From contig JAHQIY010000021.1 of assembly GCA_019054805.1 (NCBI GenBank), forward strand, positions 1,128,501 through 1,192,500: a stretch of 64,000 nucleotides of DNA, read 5' to 3'. Shown in pieces: positions 47,877 to 57,273 of this stretch. This DNA is from Brachionus manjavacas (Eukaryota > Rotifera > Eurotatoria > Ploima > Brachionidae). Both the position numbers and the translations under genes were made by a program. The stretch's first letter is position 1. Each line of letters opens with the position of its first letter. A model generated the notes under the pieces. The model made no database searches. It was not told where the DNA came from and saw only the letters and a program-made list of their open reading frames with translations.

Positions 47877-48698
47877 TTACCAACTTTTTACTAAATTATC
47901 TAATGCTAGCCATTGTTGTAGGTGCGTTTCAAAATCTGCTAGTTTAAGTATATTAGCGGCATCGCTAGGCGAAGAATCTGGGTTGTTATGAACCTCGGCA
48001 AATACGCCTGCTATTTTTGTAGTAAGTGCGGCTTTAGCTACAACCGGAGCCATTTCTCGGTTACCACCAGTTTTATCGCCCAAGCCACCGGGTTTTTGTA
48101 CCGAATGGGTTGCATCTATTATTACCGGATAATTAGTTTGTTTCATAACTGGTAGGCCGGTTATATCTACCACTAGGTTGTTATAACCAAACGAAGTCCC
48201 TCTTTCGCACAGCATAATATTTTTGTTGCCTGTGCTTTCTATTTTTTTTACCACGTTAATCATATCCCAAGGGGCTAAAAACTGCCCTTTTTTAACATTT
48301 ATGGCTTTTTGTGTATTGCCGGCGGCTAATAGCAAGTCGGTTTGTCTGCATAAAAAGGCAGGAATTTGCAATACATCTACCACTTCTGCCACAGGGGCAC
48401 ATTGGTGGGGTTCGTGCACATCGGTAATTATTGGTATATTGTATTTAGTTTTAATATCGGCAAATACGTTTAATGCTTGTTTAAAGCTTAAGCCACGTAT
48501 GGCGTTAACACTGCTACGATTGGCTTTATCAAACGATGATTTATAAATTAACTGCACATTTAATTTATTGGTAATTTGTAATAAATTTTGTACCATAAAT
48601 TCGGCGTGCTCTTGGCTTTCTAACACGCAAGGCCCTGCTATTAATACAAAAGGTAAGTTATTGGCTATATTTATATTATTAACTTTTACGGTTTGCAT
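47877..48698 (-). CDS. kdsA: 3-deoxy-8-phosphooctulonate (KDO8P) synthase
   Basis: KdsA condenses arabinose-5-phosphate and phosphoenolpyruvate into KDO-8-phosphate for the lipopolysaccharide core. At 273 residues it is of normal length. Family segments are LIAGPCVLESQEHA near 18-31, YKSSFDKANRSS near 52-63, TDVHEPHQCAPVAEVVDVLQIPAFLCRQTDLL near 90-121, GTSFGYNNLVVD near 167, DATHSVQKPGG near 193 and EVHNNPDSSPSDA near 235. Its presence with lpxB shows that the organism keeps at least part of LPS synthesis. It is placed between pyrG and eno, the usual alphaproteobacterial order. Confidence 0.96.
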   Translation of the reverse strand: MQTVKVNNINIANNLPFVLIAGPCVLESQEHAEFMVQNLLQITNKLNVQLIYKSSFDKANRSSVNAIRGLSFKQALNVFADIKTKYNIPIITDVHEPHQCAPVAEVVDVLQIPAFLCRQTDLLLAAGNTQKAINVKKGQFLAPWDMINVVKKIESTGNKNIMLCERGTSFGYNNLVVDITGLPVMKQTNYPVIIDATHSVQKPGGLGDKTGGNREMAPVVAKAALTTKIAGVFAEVHNNPDSSPSDAANILKLADFETHLQQWLALDNLVKSW

Positions 48699-48712
48699 GT
48701 GTTATCCTTATA

Positions 48713-50359
48713 TTATTTTTTATTGCTGTGGTTAAAACTAGCTTGCACAAAACTTATAAACAAAGGCCTTGGTGCAAAAATTTGTGATTTTAGTTCTGGG
48801 TGAAATTGCACGCCAACAAAAAAATCATTTTTAGGAAACTCTATAATTTCGGTTAGTTGATTGTCTGGCGACATTCCAGAAAATACTAAACCGCTGTTTT
48901 CTAATTGTTGTTTGTAGCTAATATCTACTTCGTAGCGGTGGCGGTGGCGTTCTTGCACTATTGCTTGATTATTGTAAATTTTACTAGCTAGGGTGTTGGG
49001 TTTTATTACGCAATCGTAAGCCCCTAAACGCATGGTTCCGCCTTTATTAGAGGATTCTGTTCTGGTAACTGTTGTATTGTTTTGTTGCCATTCGGTAATT
49101 AAACTTACCACAGGGTGTTTAGTGTTTGGGTTAAACTCTGTAGAATTAGCGTTGGTTAAATTAGCTTTATTGCGGGCAAATTCTATTATTGCCATTTGCA
49201 TACCTAAGCAAATTCCAAAAAAAGGAATGTTGTTGGTGCGGGCGTAATTTATAGCGTTTATTTTGCCTTCTATACCACGGTTGCCAAATCCTGGCCCTAC
49301 TAAAATACCGCCAATGTTGGCAAAAATTTTAGATAAATCTGCAGATTCATCTTCTAATTCTTCGGCATTTACCCATTTTAGGTTAACTTTTATATTATTG
49401 TGTAAACCTGCGTGGGAAAGGGCTTCTATTATAGATTTATAAGAATCTTTTAACACTAAGTATTTACCTACAAAAGCTATGGTAACGGTGTTGGTAATGG
49501 TTTTTAGTTTTTCTTCTAAATTTAGCCAAGGGGTTAGGTTGCTTGGTTTTGTTGTAATACCAAAGGCCTTTTCTACACGGGTGTCTATTTTTTCGGCATT
49601 ATATTGCAACGGAATTTTATACAGGCTATCGGTATCGTAGGCCATTATTACGTCTTGGGGGTCTACATTGCAAAACAAGGCAATTTTATTTTTATCGTGG
49701 TCGTCTACTGGGTGGCTGGCACGGCACACTAAAATATCTGGCTTTATACCTAAAGATTGTAGCTCTTTAACCGAATGTTGCGTTGGTTTAGTTTTGCTTT
49801 CGCCTACTACATCTAAATACGGAATTAGCGTTAAATGTATAGAAATAGCATTTTTAGATTTATTAGGTTTGTTTTGTTGTTGAATAAACTGCCTAATTGC
49901 TTCTATAAACGGCGTAGCTTCTATATCGCCAACGGTTCCGCCGGTTTCGCAAATAACAAAGTCTTCGTTGGTTAAATCTGCAGTTATAAAGTTTTTAATT
50001 TCGTTGGTAACGTGGGGTATAACCTGAATGGTTGCCCCTAAGTAATCTCCTTTACGTTCTTTTTCTATAACATTAAAGTAAATTTTACCTGCACTTATGC
50101 TATCGTGCTTATTGGTAAAGTTACCGGTAAAGCGTTCGTAATGGCCAAGGTCTAGGTCGGTTTCGGCTCCGTCTTCGGTTACAAAAACTTCGCCGTGTTC
50201 TTTAGGGTTCATGGTTCCTGGATCTACATTAAGGTAAGGATCCATTTTTTTTATTCTAACTTTATAGCCTTTGGCTTGTAATAAAGCCCCTAAAGTAGCA
50301 GATAAAACCCCTTTACCTAAAGATGATGTAACGCCACCAGTTATAAATATAAACTTCAT
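48713..50359 (-). CDS. pyrG: CTP synthase
   Basis: PyrG aminates UTP to CTP with glutamine and ATP. The 548-residue protein has the N-terminal synthetase domain with FITGGVTSSLGKGVLSATLG at residues 3-22 and MDPYLNVDPGTMNPKEHGEVFVTEDG near 38-63. The C-terminal glutamine amidotransferase domain has the nucleophile Cys in FFGICLGMQMAIIEFARN near 385 and the His/Glu of VQFHPELKSQ near 525. It is 14 bases upstream of kdsA. Confidence 0.97.
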   Translation of the reverse strand: MKFIFITGGVTSSLGKGVLSATLGALLQAKGYKVRIKKMDPYLNVDPGTMNPKEHGEVFVTEDGAETDLDLGHYERFTGNFTNKHDSISAGKIYFNVIEKERKGDYLGATIQVIPHVTNEIKNFITADLTNEDFVICETGGTVGDIEATPFIEAIRQFIQQQNKPNKSKNAISIHLTLIPYLDVVGESKTKPTQHSVKELQSLGIKPDILVCRASHPVDDHDKNKIALFCNVDPQDVIMAYDTDSLYKIPLQYNAEKIDTRVEKAFGITTKPSNLTPWLNLEEKLKTITNTVTIAFVGKYLVLKDSYKSIIEALSHAGLHNNIKVNLKWVNAEELEDESADLSKIFANIGGILVGPGFGNRGIEGKINAINYARTNNIPFFGICLGMQMAIIEFARNKANLTNANSTEFNPNTKHPVVSLITEWQQNNTTVTRTESSNKGGTMRLGAYDCVIKPNTLASKIYNNQAIVQERHRHRYEVDISYKQQLENSGLVFSGMSPDNQLTEIIEFPKNDFFVGVQFHPELKSQIFAPRPLFISFVQASFNHSNKK

Positions 50360-50411
50360 TTAAATTCTCTGTATTAACAAAACAATATTAAACATTAACA
50401 ACCTTTTTGTA

Positions 50412-50738
50412 TTATTTACCTAAAGGTACATCGGTGGTAGATTTAGGTTGTGTTTTTGCTGGTTCTACTTGTTTAATTTTTTCTATAACACTAGGTTTTG
50501 TACTAGCAATTTTAGTAATGTTTAATGCCCCTATTATAACAGCGTTGGCAAAAAACAATGCACCTAGTATAACGGTTATTTTAGTTAGCGGATTACGGTT
50601 AAAACCTTTTGCACTAAAAAACGAATTATAAGTATTAGAACTTAGTAGGCCTGTTCCGCCTTCGTTTTTTTGAAACAATATAATTAAAACCACAGATACA
50701 GCTATTATTATTTGTAGTATGTAAAAAAAAGTTAGCAT
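50412..50738 (-). CDS. secG: Protein-export membrane protein SecG
   Basis: SecG is the small third subunit of the SecYEG translocon. The 108-residue product has two membrane helices, at about residues 3-22 and 55-73, joined by the family loop VLIILFQKNEGGTGLLSSNTYNSFFSAKG. The C-terminal tail is Lys/Pro-rich and variable, as usual. It lies between tpiA and pyrG, the classical alphaproteobacterial position, 20 bases after tpiA. Confidence 0.93.
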   Translation of the reverse strand: MLTFFYILQIIIAVSVVLIILFQKNEGGTGLLSSNTYNSFFSAKGFNRNPLTKITVILGALFFANAVIIGALNITKIASTKPSVIEKIKQVEPAKTQPKSTTDVPLGK

Positions 50739-50758
50739 GTTTTTTCCTTTTTATATAA

Positions 50759-51514
50759 TTAAACTTTAGTGGCGTTGTTTATTATGGTAACAAAATCTGC
50801 ATTTATTAAACTTGCACCACCTATTAAACCGCCATTTACGTTGTTTAAAGGTAAAATTTCGTTACAATTTTTAGCATTTAAAGATCCCCCATACAATACT
50901 TGCATACTATTAGCAACGCTTTGCCCTAATATTTCTGCAATAATTTGTTTAATTTGTGTGTGGTTTTCTTCAATTTCTGCGTTGGTTGGTACTAAGCCTG
51001 TACCTATTGCCCATACAGGTTCGTAAGCAATAATTAAATTTTGTGCCGTAGCATTGATTGGCAAGCCGTTTTTAAGTTGATTTTGTAACACTTTAATAGT
51101 GTTGCCGGCTTCTTTTTCTTCTTTAGTTTCGCCAATACATAATACTGCAATTAAACCTGCATTAATTGCGGCGTGTGCTTTTTGTTGTATTTCTGCGTTG
51201 CTTTCGTTTTGGTAGGTTCTGCGTTCAGAATGCCCCACTAAAACATATTGGCAACCTGCATCTTTTAACATAACTGCAGATATATTACCTGTAAAAGCTC
51301 CTTTTTCTTGAGTGTGGCAGTCTTGTGCTCCAAGTAAAATGTTGGTGTTTTTAACCAGTTGTGCTATAGGGCTAATTAAACAAAACGGCGGACAAATAAG
51401 TATATTAGCATGATTTAGTGTTTTAGTTTGTTCTATTAAATCTGTAACACGGCTTAAAGATTCTTGTAAAGTGCCGTTCATTTTCCAGTTGCCTGCTATT
51501 AATTGTTTTGCCAT
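50759..51514 (-). CDS. tpiA: Triosephosphate isomerase
   Basis: TpiA interconverts dihydroxyacetone phosphate and glyceraldehyde-3-phosphate. The 251-residue TIM barrel has AGNWKMNGTL at residues 7-16 (catalytic Lys and Asn), LVGHSERRTYQNE near 91-103 (catalytic His), AYEPVWAIGTGLVPTN near 164-179 (catalytic Glu and the flexible loop) and LYGGSLNAKNC and GGLIGGASL near the end. It heads the minus-strand operon and is divergent from ppiD across a 187-base AT-rich spacer that must hold both promoters. Confidence 0.97.
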   Translation of the reverse strand: MAKQLIAGNWKMNGTLQESLSRVTDLIEQTKTLNHANILICPPFCLISPIAQLVKNTNILLGAQDCHTQEKGAFTGNISAVMLKDAGCQYVLVGHSERRTYQNESNAEIQQKAHAAINAGLIAVLCIGETKEEKEAGNTIKVLQNQLKNGLPINATAQNLIIAYEPVWAIGTGLVPTNAEIEENHTQIKQIIAEILGQSVANSMQVLYGGSLNAKNCNEILPLNNVNGGLIGGASLINADFVTIINNATKV

Positions 51515-51701
51515 AATACTATATTACCCTTATAAAAATTTTTAAAATAATTACATATATAAATAAAATATTAACACATACAGTTTGTTTTTGCAATACA
51601 ACTTTAATTTAATTGTTGATATTTAATATTAAAAAAGGTATTATTTATTTTGATTGTGTAATTTAACAAATAAAATATTAACAAAATTTATAATTTTTAA
51701 A

Positions 51702-53615
51702 ATGACAAAAAACAGTTTCTTTTCTAATTTATCTGCAGAAAAAGTAAAAAAAGCGGCAGTAGTATTTATAGTATTTTTAGTGGTTGTGGCTTTTATTCCT
51801 GGTGTGGTTTATAGCTTTTTTAACACGCAATCTGCTGGCGGGCTTAAAGATACCCACTGGGTGCAAGTAAACGATAAATTTGTTACAGATACAATGGTTT
51901 TAAGCGATTACAGGCAACAGGTTCAGCAAAATTCGCAATATATTGCACAAAATCCAGAATTACTAAATAATATATTTAACGATGTACTGCAAAGATACGC
52001 CACAAGCATGCTTTACGCCACGGCAGCCGAAGATTTAAACATTAAAATTTCTGATGAAACTATATATAAAATTATAAGCGGTTTGCCACAGTTGCAAAAC
52101 GAAGAAGGCTATTTTGATGCTAACGCTTTTAGCGAAGCTGTAACTTCTTACTTTGGTAGCGAAGAAGCCTTTATTCAAACCATAAAAAATTCTATTTTAC
52201 AAGATTCGTTGTTGTCTTCTTTTGTTACTTTGTTAAAAGGTAATAATTATGTTTCTTATCTAGATTTTTTAGCTATTGCACAAAAACGCAATGTTTCTTA
52301 CATTACTTTAAGCAACAAAGACATTAAAATTGCTAAAAACGAAAAACCTACAGATGAAGAATTAACCAAAATTAGAGACGACAATAAAGACTTTTTTACC
52401 ACTCCAGAAAACAGAACAGGTGAAGTTTTAGTTATTAAAAAAGAAACTGTAGATAAAGCCATTAACCCCACTAATAACGAGCTTTCGGTTTATTATAACG
52501 CCAATTTAAATAACTTTATGCAACCAGAACAAAGAGAAGTTTGGCAAAAAATATTTGAAAATAAAGCAGACGCCGAAGAGTTTTATAATTCTGTAGTAAA
52601 GTTAGATTTTAACCAAGCCCTAAAAACTAAAGACCTAGTTAATATGGGAGAAATTGACCCTAAAGCAACATTTACCGAAAAATCTGTTGTGCAAGCAATT
52701 AGCAATACTAAAGCTAAAAATATTGCTAAGCCTGTGCAATCTAGCGTTGGCTGGCACGTATTTTTAGTTAATAAAGTTATTGCAGCCACACCTTTAAGTT
52801 TTGCTAATGCTAAAAATAAAGTTTATAACGAATTATATAATAATAAACTACAACAATATCAACAAAAAATTGAAAACGAGCTAAGTAAAACCACCAACGC
52901 TAAACAAGCTTTTGCCAATATAGTTAAAAACTACAACGCATCTAGTTTTGCTTTTAATAACATTGCAGAAACCGATAAACCAGAAAACGGCTTAAACCAA
53001 GATATTGTGCAAACCGTTTTTAACCTAAATACTACTAAAGCTAGTAGTTTGCTAGAAGACCAAAATGGTAATTTATACGTGGTTAATTTAACTAAAATAG
53101 ACCCAACAAAATTACAAACCATTAAAGAAGCTAAAAAATACTTAGTTGCTTTATGGCAAGAAGATTTAATTGCCAAAAAATTACAGCAGTTAAACGATAA
53201 AACAATGGCAGATATTTTATCTGGTAAAGATATTAAATCTTTAGGCTTTAAAACTAATACAATTACTATTTCTAGAATGGATAATAATTCGGTTTTTGAT
53301 GCTAAAACCACCGAAATGATATTTAGCCAAAACCCCAACTTAAAATTAAAACGCCCTATTAATGGCAATACTGCAGAAAACTTACTAACTATTGCCGTGG
53401 TTAACAATGTTACCAATAATACTACAGAGTTTTTAAACCCTAAAACAAAACAACTTAATACTAGCGTTAAACAGTTTTTAGATGCTACAGAAAACTTTAA
53501 TTTATCTGCTAATTTAAGTGCATTAGAGCAAGAACTTTCTAGGCGTAATAAAATTGTAGTTAACGAAAAAGCAATTAACAGTAGGTTTCAATCTATTAAT
53601 GCAGGAGCACAATAA
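51702..53615 (+). CDS. ppiD: Membrane-anchored peptidyl-prolyl isomerase/chaperone, PpiD-like
   Basis: PpiD sits at the periplasmic face of the SecYEG channel and assists folding of exported proteins. I place the start at the ATG at 51702 (MTKNSFFSNLS); the frame is open from a TTG 48 bases earlier. The 637-residue product has a single membrane helix near residues 17-39 (AAVVFIVFLVVVAFIPGVVY). A SurA-N-like domain (FVTDTMVLSDYRQQVQQN onward) follows near 55-200. A degenerate parvulin domain comes next near 235-375, including EIDPKATFTEKSVVQAI and VQSSVGWHVFLVNKV. A coiled C-terminal region completes the protein. The location beside tpiA is typical for alphaproteobacteria. Confidence 0.88.
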   Translation: MTKNSFFSNLSAEKVKKAAVVFIVFLVVVAFIPGVVYSFFNTQSAGGLKDTHWVQVNDKFVTDTMVLSDYRQQVQQNSQYIAQNPELLNNIFNDVLQRYATSMLYATAAEDLNIKISDETIYKIISGLPQLQNEEGYFDANAFSEAVTSYFGSEEAFIQTIKNSILQDSLLSSFVTLLKGNNYVSYLDFLAIAQKRNVSYITLSNKDIKIAKNEKPTDEELTKIRDDNKDFFTTPENRTGEVLVIKKETVDKAINPTNNELSVYYNANLNNFMQPEQREVWQKIFENKADAEEFYNSVVKLDFNQALKTKDLVNMGEIDPKATFTEKSVVQAISNTKAKNIAKPVQSSVGWHVFLVNKVIAATPLSFANAKNKVYNELYNNKLQQYQQKIENELSKTTNAKQAFANIVKNYNASSFAFNNIAETDKPENGLNQDIVQTVFNLNTTKASSLLEDQNGNLYVVNLTKIDPTKLQTIKEAKKYLVALWQEDLIAKKLQQLNDKTMADILSGKDIKSLGFKTNTITISRMDNNSVFDAKTTEMIFSQNPNLKLKRPINGNTAENLLTIAVVNNVTNNTTEFLNPKTKQLNTSVKQFLDATENFNLSANLSALEQELSRRNKIVVNEKAINSRFQSINAGAQ

Positions 53616-53618
53616 TCC

Positions 53619-53837
53619 ATGGCGTTATTAAAAGCATTGGCCAGTATTTTAGCCGCCTGTTTTTTTAATTTTTGCTTGTTTTATATTTTTTATTATTACC
53701 ATGCAATTTGGTTAGGCTTGTTATTTGTTGTGCCTATTTTTACCATAATGCTATTTGCTATTTTGTATTTGTTTTCTAATAATTTTAAAAAGCTAAATAA
53801 TAACCCAGAAAATAAGCACGATACCTACTATAGCTAA
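53619..53837 (+). CDS. Small membrane protein of unknown function
   Basis: 72 residues with two membrane helices (about residues 5-28 and 31-54) and a hydrophilic, Asn/Lys-rich tail. The ATG lies three bases after the ppiD stop, so it belongs to the ppiD transcript. No family is recognised. A two-way terminator follows. Confidence 0.6.
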   Translation: MALLKALASILAACFFNFCLFYIFYYYHAIWLGLLFVVPIFTIMLFAILYLFSNNFKKLNNNPENKHDTYYS

Positions 53838-53865
53838 CCAAACAACAAAACATAGTATATAAAAA

Positions 53866-53890
53866 AATAAGCTATTTTTATAGCTTATTT
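53866..53890. terminator. Bidirectional terminator between converging genes
   Basis: AAATAAGCTA and TAGCTTATTT form a 10-base stem around TTTTA, with A runs before and T runs after. It serves the ppiD transcript on the plus strand and fabH on the minus strand. Confidence 0.8.
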
Positions 53891-53928
53891 TTTATTGTAA
53901 GGCAATTTTACTATTATTTATTAATGCA

Positions 53929-54899
53929 TTATAATCTTATTAACGCACCGCCCCATGCAAAGCCTGCGCCCATGGCTTCGGTTAAAATTAAGCTATTAGG
54001 TTTAATAAGGTTATTGCTAAGCCCATAGTGTAAAGCAAGCGGTATAGAAGCCGCAGAAGTATTACCATGCATAGCAATAGTTTTTATTACTTTGCTATCA
54101 TCTAAATTAATTTTTTTACCCATACTGTCTATAATTCTAACGTTTGCTTGGTGTGGCACTAAATAATCTATTTCATCTTTACTTACGCTGTACTTTAAAA
54201 GCAATGCATCTACAGTAGAAGCTAGGTTAACTACTGCGTGCTTGTAAACTTCGGCTCCGTTCATAGTTATAAAGGCAGATGTATTGCCACTAGAGGGTCC
54301 TGTGGTAGTTTTTAGGGCTTGGGTATGGCTACCGTTAGAAAATAATTCTACCCCTATAATACCTTGGTTAGGTTTTTGTGCTGGGTTTTGCGTGGTGTTT
54401 GTAATAACCACGGCTCCGGCTCCATCGCCAAATAATACGCAGGTGTTGCGGTCTTGCCAATTTAAAATACGGCTAAATACTTCGGCACCTATAAGTAATA
54501 CATTGTTAGCTTTTTTGGTTATAATTAAAGCATCTGCTACAGATAACCCATAAATAAAACCAGAACAAACGGCTTGTACATCAAAAGCAAAGCCTGTGGT
54601 TATACCTAATTTGTTTTGCACTATAGTTGCAGTAGAAGGAAATACGTAATCTGGTGTGCTGGTTGCTACAATAATGCAGTCTATATCTGTTGGTTTTAGG
54701 TTAGCATTTTGTATGGCTTGCTGTGCGGCTTGCGTTGCAAGGTCTGATGTTAGTTCGTCTTGGTGCGCTATGTGGCGTTGTTTTATACCAGTTCTAGAGC
54801 TTATCCATTCATCGGATGTATCTACAATTTTAGCAATATCGTGGTTGGTTAAAATTTTTTAGGTAAATAGCTACCAACGCCTATTATTTTAGAGTACAT
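53929..54899 (-). pseudogene. fabH: 3-oxoacyl-ACP synthase III, frameshifted near codon 15
   Basis: FabH starts fatty acid synthesis by condensing acetyl-CoA with malonyl-ACP. The ATG at 54899 gives MYSKIIGVGSYLPKK and then a stop; the frame one base away continues through DTSDEWISSRTGIKQRHIA to the end. The shift is in a run of six A (minus strand, about 54853-54858), where one more base would keep the frame. The catalytic triad is intact: Cys in VQAVCSGFIYG, His in VPHQANVRIID, Asn in MHGNTSAASIP. The gene follows plsX. As fabH is normally essential without a substitute, a read error or transcriptional slippage is likely. Confidence 0.88.
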
Positions 54900-54994
54900 T
54901 TTTTTCTTTTATAAATTACACTTATATTTAATATTATAGTTAAATAAATTGCAATATACAAATAAAGAATTTTATTAGCTACAAAACCTGTTGT

Positions 54995-56023
54995 TTAATG
55001 CGGTTTTATATTTTGCAAAATATTTTGTATTTTATGGTTAACGTTATTTTTGCATAAAGAATAAGCAACGTTTATAGCGTTGGCGTAAGATTTTTTATCT
55101 GCACTGCCGTGGCTTTTAACCGATATACCATTTAACCCTATTAACATTGCACCGTTGTAATTTCTAGGATCATTAACTTTAATAAACTTTTTTAAAGCAA
55201 AAGCACGTAAAATTAACACTAAAACTGCGGTTATTTTACCAAAAAATGAGCTTGTAAACAAGTTTTTAACTTCCGACATAATGTACTTAGCACTACCTTC
55301 TAGCACTTTTAAAGCAACATTGCCGGTAAATCCGTCTGTTACAATTACATCAAATTCGCCTGTAAAAATATCGTTACCTTCGGCAAAACCAATGTAGTTA
55401 ATTTGCGGGTGTGTAGAGATTAACTCGGCTGTTTGTTGTACTAGTTCGTTACCTTTAAGGGCTTCGGAGCCAATATTTAGCAAGCCAACTTTTGGGCTTT
55501 CTATATTTAATATTGCAGATGAAAACGCACTACCCATAACGGCAAAGTCTAGTAATTGATTAGGAGTACACTGTGCGTTTGCCCCTAAATCTAGCAATAC
55601 GCACATATTTTTTTTAGTAGGCACCATTGTGCAAATAGCCGGACGGTCTATATCTTGTATAGTTTTTAAAACAAACTTAGATATTGCCATTAAAGCCCCA
55701 GTATTACCGGCAGAAACTATAGCGTGGCTTGTGCCTTCTTTAACCGAATTTATGGCTAAACGCATACTGCTTTCTCTACCGTTTCTAAGAGCATCGGCTG
55801 GTTTATCGTTATTAGAAATTGCTTGCGTGGTATGAAAAAAACTGTAATTATTTTGTAAATTTTTATATTTAACTATAAAAGGCATTACAAGTTGCTTGTT
55901 GCCGTATATGTTAAAATAGATATTACTGTTTTTTTGTAACGCAAGGCTTGCCCCAGCTATTACGGTTTCGGGTGAGTTATCCCCACCCATTGCGTCTAAG
56001 GCAATACAAATTTTTGTAGACAT
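54995..56023 (-). CDS. plsX: Phosphate acyltransferase PlsX
   Basis: PlsX makes acyl-phosphate from acyl-ACP, the first step of the PlsX/PlsY route to phosphatidic acid. The 342-residue protein starts with MSTKICIALDAMGGDNSPETVI, the family signature, and has DKPADALRNGRESSMRLAI near 74, VSAGNTGALMAIS near 103, LDLGANAQCTPNQLLDFAVMG near 144, FAEGNDIFTGEFDVIVTDGFTGNVALK near 217 and LGINGISVKSHG-like (LNGISVKSHGSAD) near 300. It lies between rpmF and fabH, the conserved yceD-rpmF-plsX-fabH order. Confidence 0.95.
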   Translation of the reverse strand: MSTKICIALDAMGGDNSPETVIAGASLALQKNSNIYFNIYGNKQLVMPFIVKYKNLQNNYSFFHTTQAISNNDKPADALRNGRESSMRLAINSVKEGTSHAIVSAGNTGALMAISKFVLKTIQDIDRPAICTMVPTKKNMCVLLDLGANAQCTPNQLLDFAVMGSAFSSAILNIESPKVGLLNIGSEALKGNELVQQTAELISTHPQINYIGFAEGNDIFTGEFDVIVTDGFTGNVALKVLEGSAKYIMSEVKNLFTSSFFGKITAVLVLILRAFALKKFIKVNDPRNYNGAMLIGLNGISVKSHGSADKKSYANAINVAYSLCKNNVNHKIQNILQNIKPH

Positions 56024-56060
56024 ATAATTTTTACAACGTATTAAGTAAAATGGTTATTGG

Positions 56061-56225
56061 CTATATAATTTTTTTACCGTTATACATTCCGTTTTCATCT
56101 ATATGATGAGGTCTGTGCACTGCACCAGTTTTTTTGTTTTGGCTATAAGCGTTTTTTCCTAAAGCCTCGTGGCTTCTTTTCATACCAGTTCTAGAGTACG
56201 ATTTCTTTTTTTTAGGTACTGCCAT
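56061..56225 (-). CDS. rpmF: Large ribosomal subunit protein bL32
   Basis: bL32 is a small 50S protein. The 54-residue frame begins MAVPKKKKSYSRTGMKRSHE, the family N-terminus, continues with CPKCG-free sequence NKKTGAVHRPHHIDENGMYNG, and ends KKII. It lacks zinc-binding Cys residues, like other alphaproteobacterial bL32. AAGGAG lies ten bases before the ATG. It sits between yceD and plsX. Confidence 0.93.
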   Translation of the reverse strand: MAVPKKKKSYSRTGMKRSHEALGKNAYSQNKKTGAVHRPHHIDENGMYNGKKII

Positions 56226-56309
56226 TTTAAAATACTCCTTAAATTTTAAAAAATAAATAGTTATCTTTGTAAATATACACTATGTTTAGCAAAAAATAAA
56301 GCAATAATT

Positions 56310-56753
56310 TTAAATATCGTCTTTTTTTTCTGCTAAATGAATAATTTTTGCATACGGATCTATATTTAAAACCAGTTCTTCGGTTATAATATCGTACAAA
56401 TTAATTATGTTGTTGGTTAGTTTTTCGCTATCTTCATCGTTTAAATTAATAACCAATTGCTTGTTTTTAGTTTTTACTTGTAAGTAATATTTTTTTATTA
56501 CAGGTATATTTAATTTGCTGTGTATTGGTTGTAACGAAACCGCACATTCTTGGGTAATATCGGCTAAAATGTTGCCTTTTAATGTAAAGCCGGCAACTTC
56601 TTTAACTATGCTTAAATTAACCGCTAAGCTGTTTACACTTTGTATTTGTAAAAAGTCTTTTAATTCTTTAAGCTGGGGTAAAGTTGCTTGCAAACTAATA
56701 ATTTTTGGCTTGTTAGTAATATGTGTAGTGTTTATTGTTTCTTTTATAGACAT
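56310..56753 (-). CDS. YceD/DUF177 family protein
   Basis: YceD-family proteins are encoded beside rpmF and are implicated in 23S rRNA accumulation. The 147-residue length fits the alphaproteobacterial form. Conserved traits are the middle segment LTQECAVSLQPIHSKLN-like DITQECAVSLQPIHSK near 67-82, where the family usually has a Cys-x-R/C pattern, and an acidic DEDSEKLTNNIINLYDIITEELVLNIDPY near 107-135. The latter, with the conserved DPY/DP motif, is the strongest family mark. The position upstream of rpmF-plsX-fabH supports the call. Confidence 0.82.
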   Translation of the reverse strand: MSIKETINTTHITNKPKIISLQATLPQLKELKDFLQIQSVNSLAVNLSIVKEVAGFTLKGNILADITQECAVSLQPIHSKLNIPVIKKYYLQVKTKNKQLVINLNDEDSEKLTNNIINLYDIITEELVLNIDPYAKIIHLAEKKDDI

Positions 56754-56834
56754 TTTATTTAGACTTTTTAATTTACTTGTATTATAATTTATAATATATA
56801 AGGTTAGTATAATTAAAATATTGTATATTGTAAA

Positions 56835-57238
56835 ATGAAAATTAAAAATTTATTTTTTGTGGCTATGTTTATTTTTTAGCCAGTTGTTACGAAGTAAACA
56901 CCATAGAAGGCAACTATATTTTGCCAGATCAACTTAAGCAAATTAATGTTGGTGCAACAAAACAGCAAGTGTTTAACTTAATAGGTGCCCCTACTTATAA
57001 ATCTGCATTTAACCAAGAAATTTGGTACTATACTTACGAAATTTACAACAGAAAACTTAGCTTTACTGCTAAAAAAATTACAGACTATAAAACTATAATT
57101 ATTACTTTTGCTAACAATAAAGTTACACAAATACAAACTAAAACCATAAATGACAGACAAAAAGTAAATTTTGTTAAAGATACCACTGTAGACACTTTAA
57201 AAAAGTCTGCAGGAGATTCTAAAACCAACCACTATTAA
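56835..57238 (+). pseudogene. bamE: Outer-membrane assembly lipoprotein BamE, frameshifted in the signal peptide
   Basis: BamE is a lipoprotein of the BAM complex that inserts barrel proteins into the outer membrane. The ATG at 56835 reads MKIKNLFFVAMFIF and then a stop; one frame over, the sequence continues with LASC, a lipobox, and the mature protein. The shift falls in a run of six T (about 56872-56877). The mature part has DQLKQINVGATKQQVFNLIGAPTYKS (the BamE/SmpA motif of Gly-x-Pro after a helix) and EIWYYTYEIYNR. About 133 residues overall. It may be real decay, slippage or a read error. Confidence 0.82.
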
Positions 57239-57273
57239 CCTTTAGCAAACTACATTGTAGCTATTAAAAAAAT

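Noticed and set aside
51654..51701. TTG start for ppiD at 51654.
   Set aside because: ATG at 51702 gives the usual short cytoplasmic tail before the membrane anchor.
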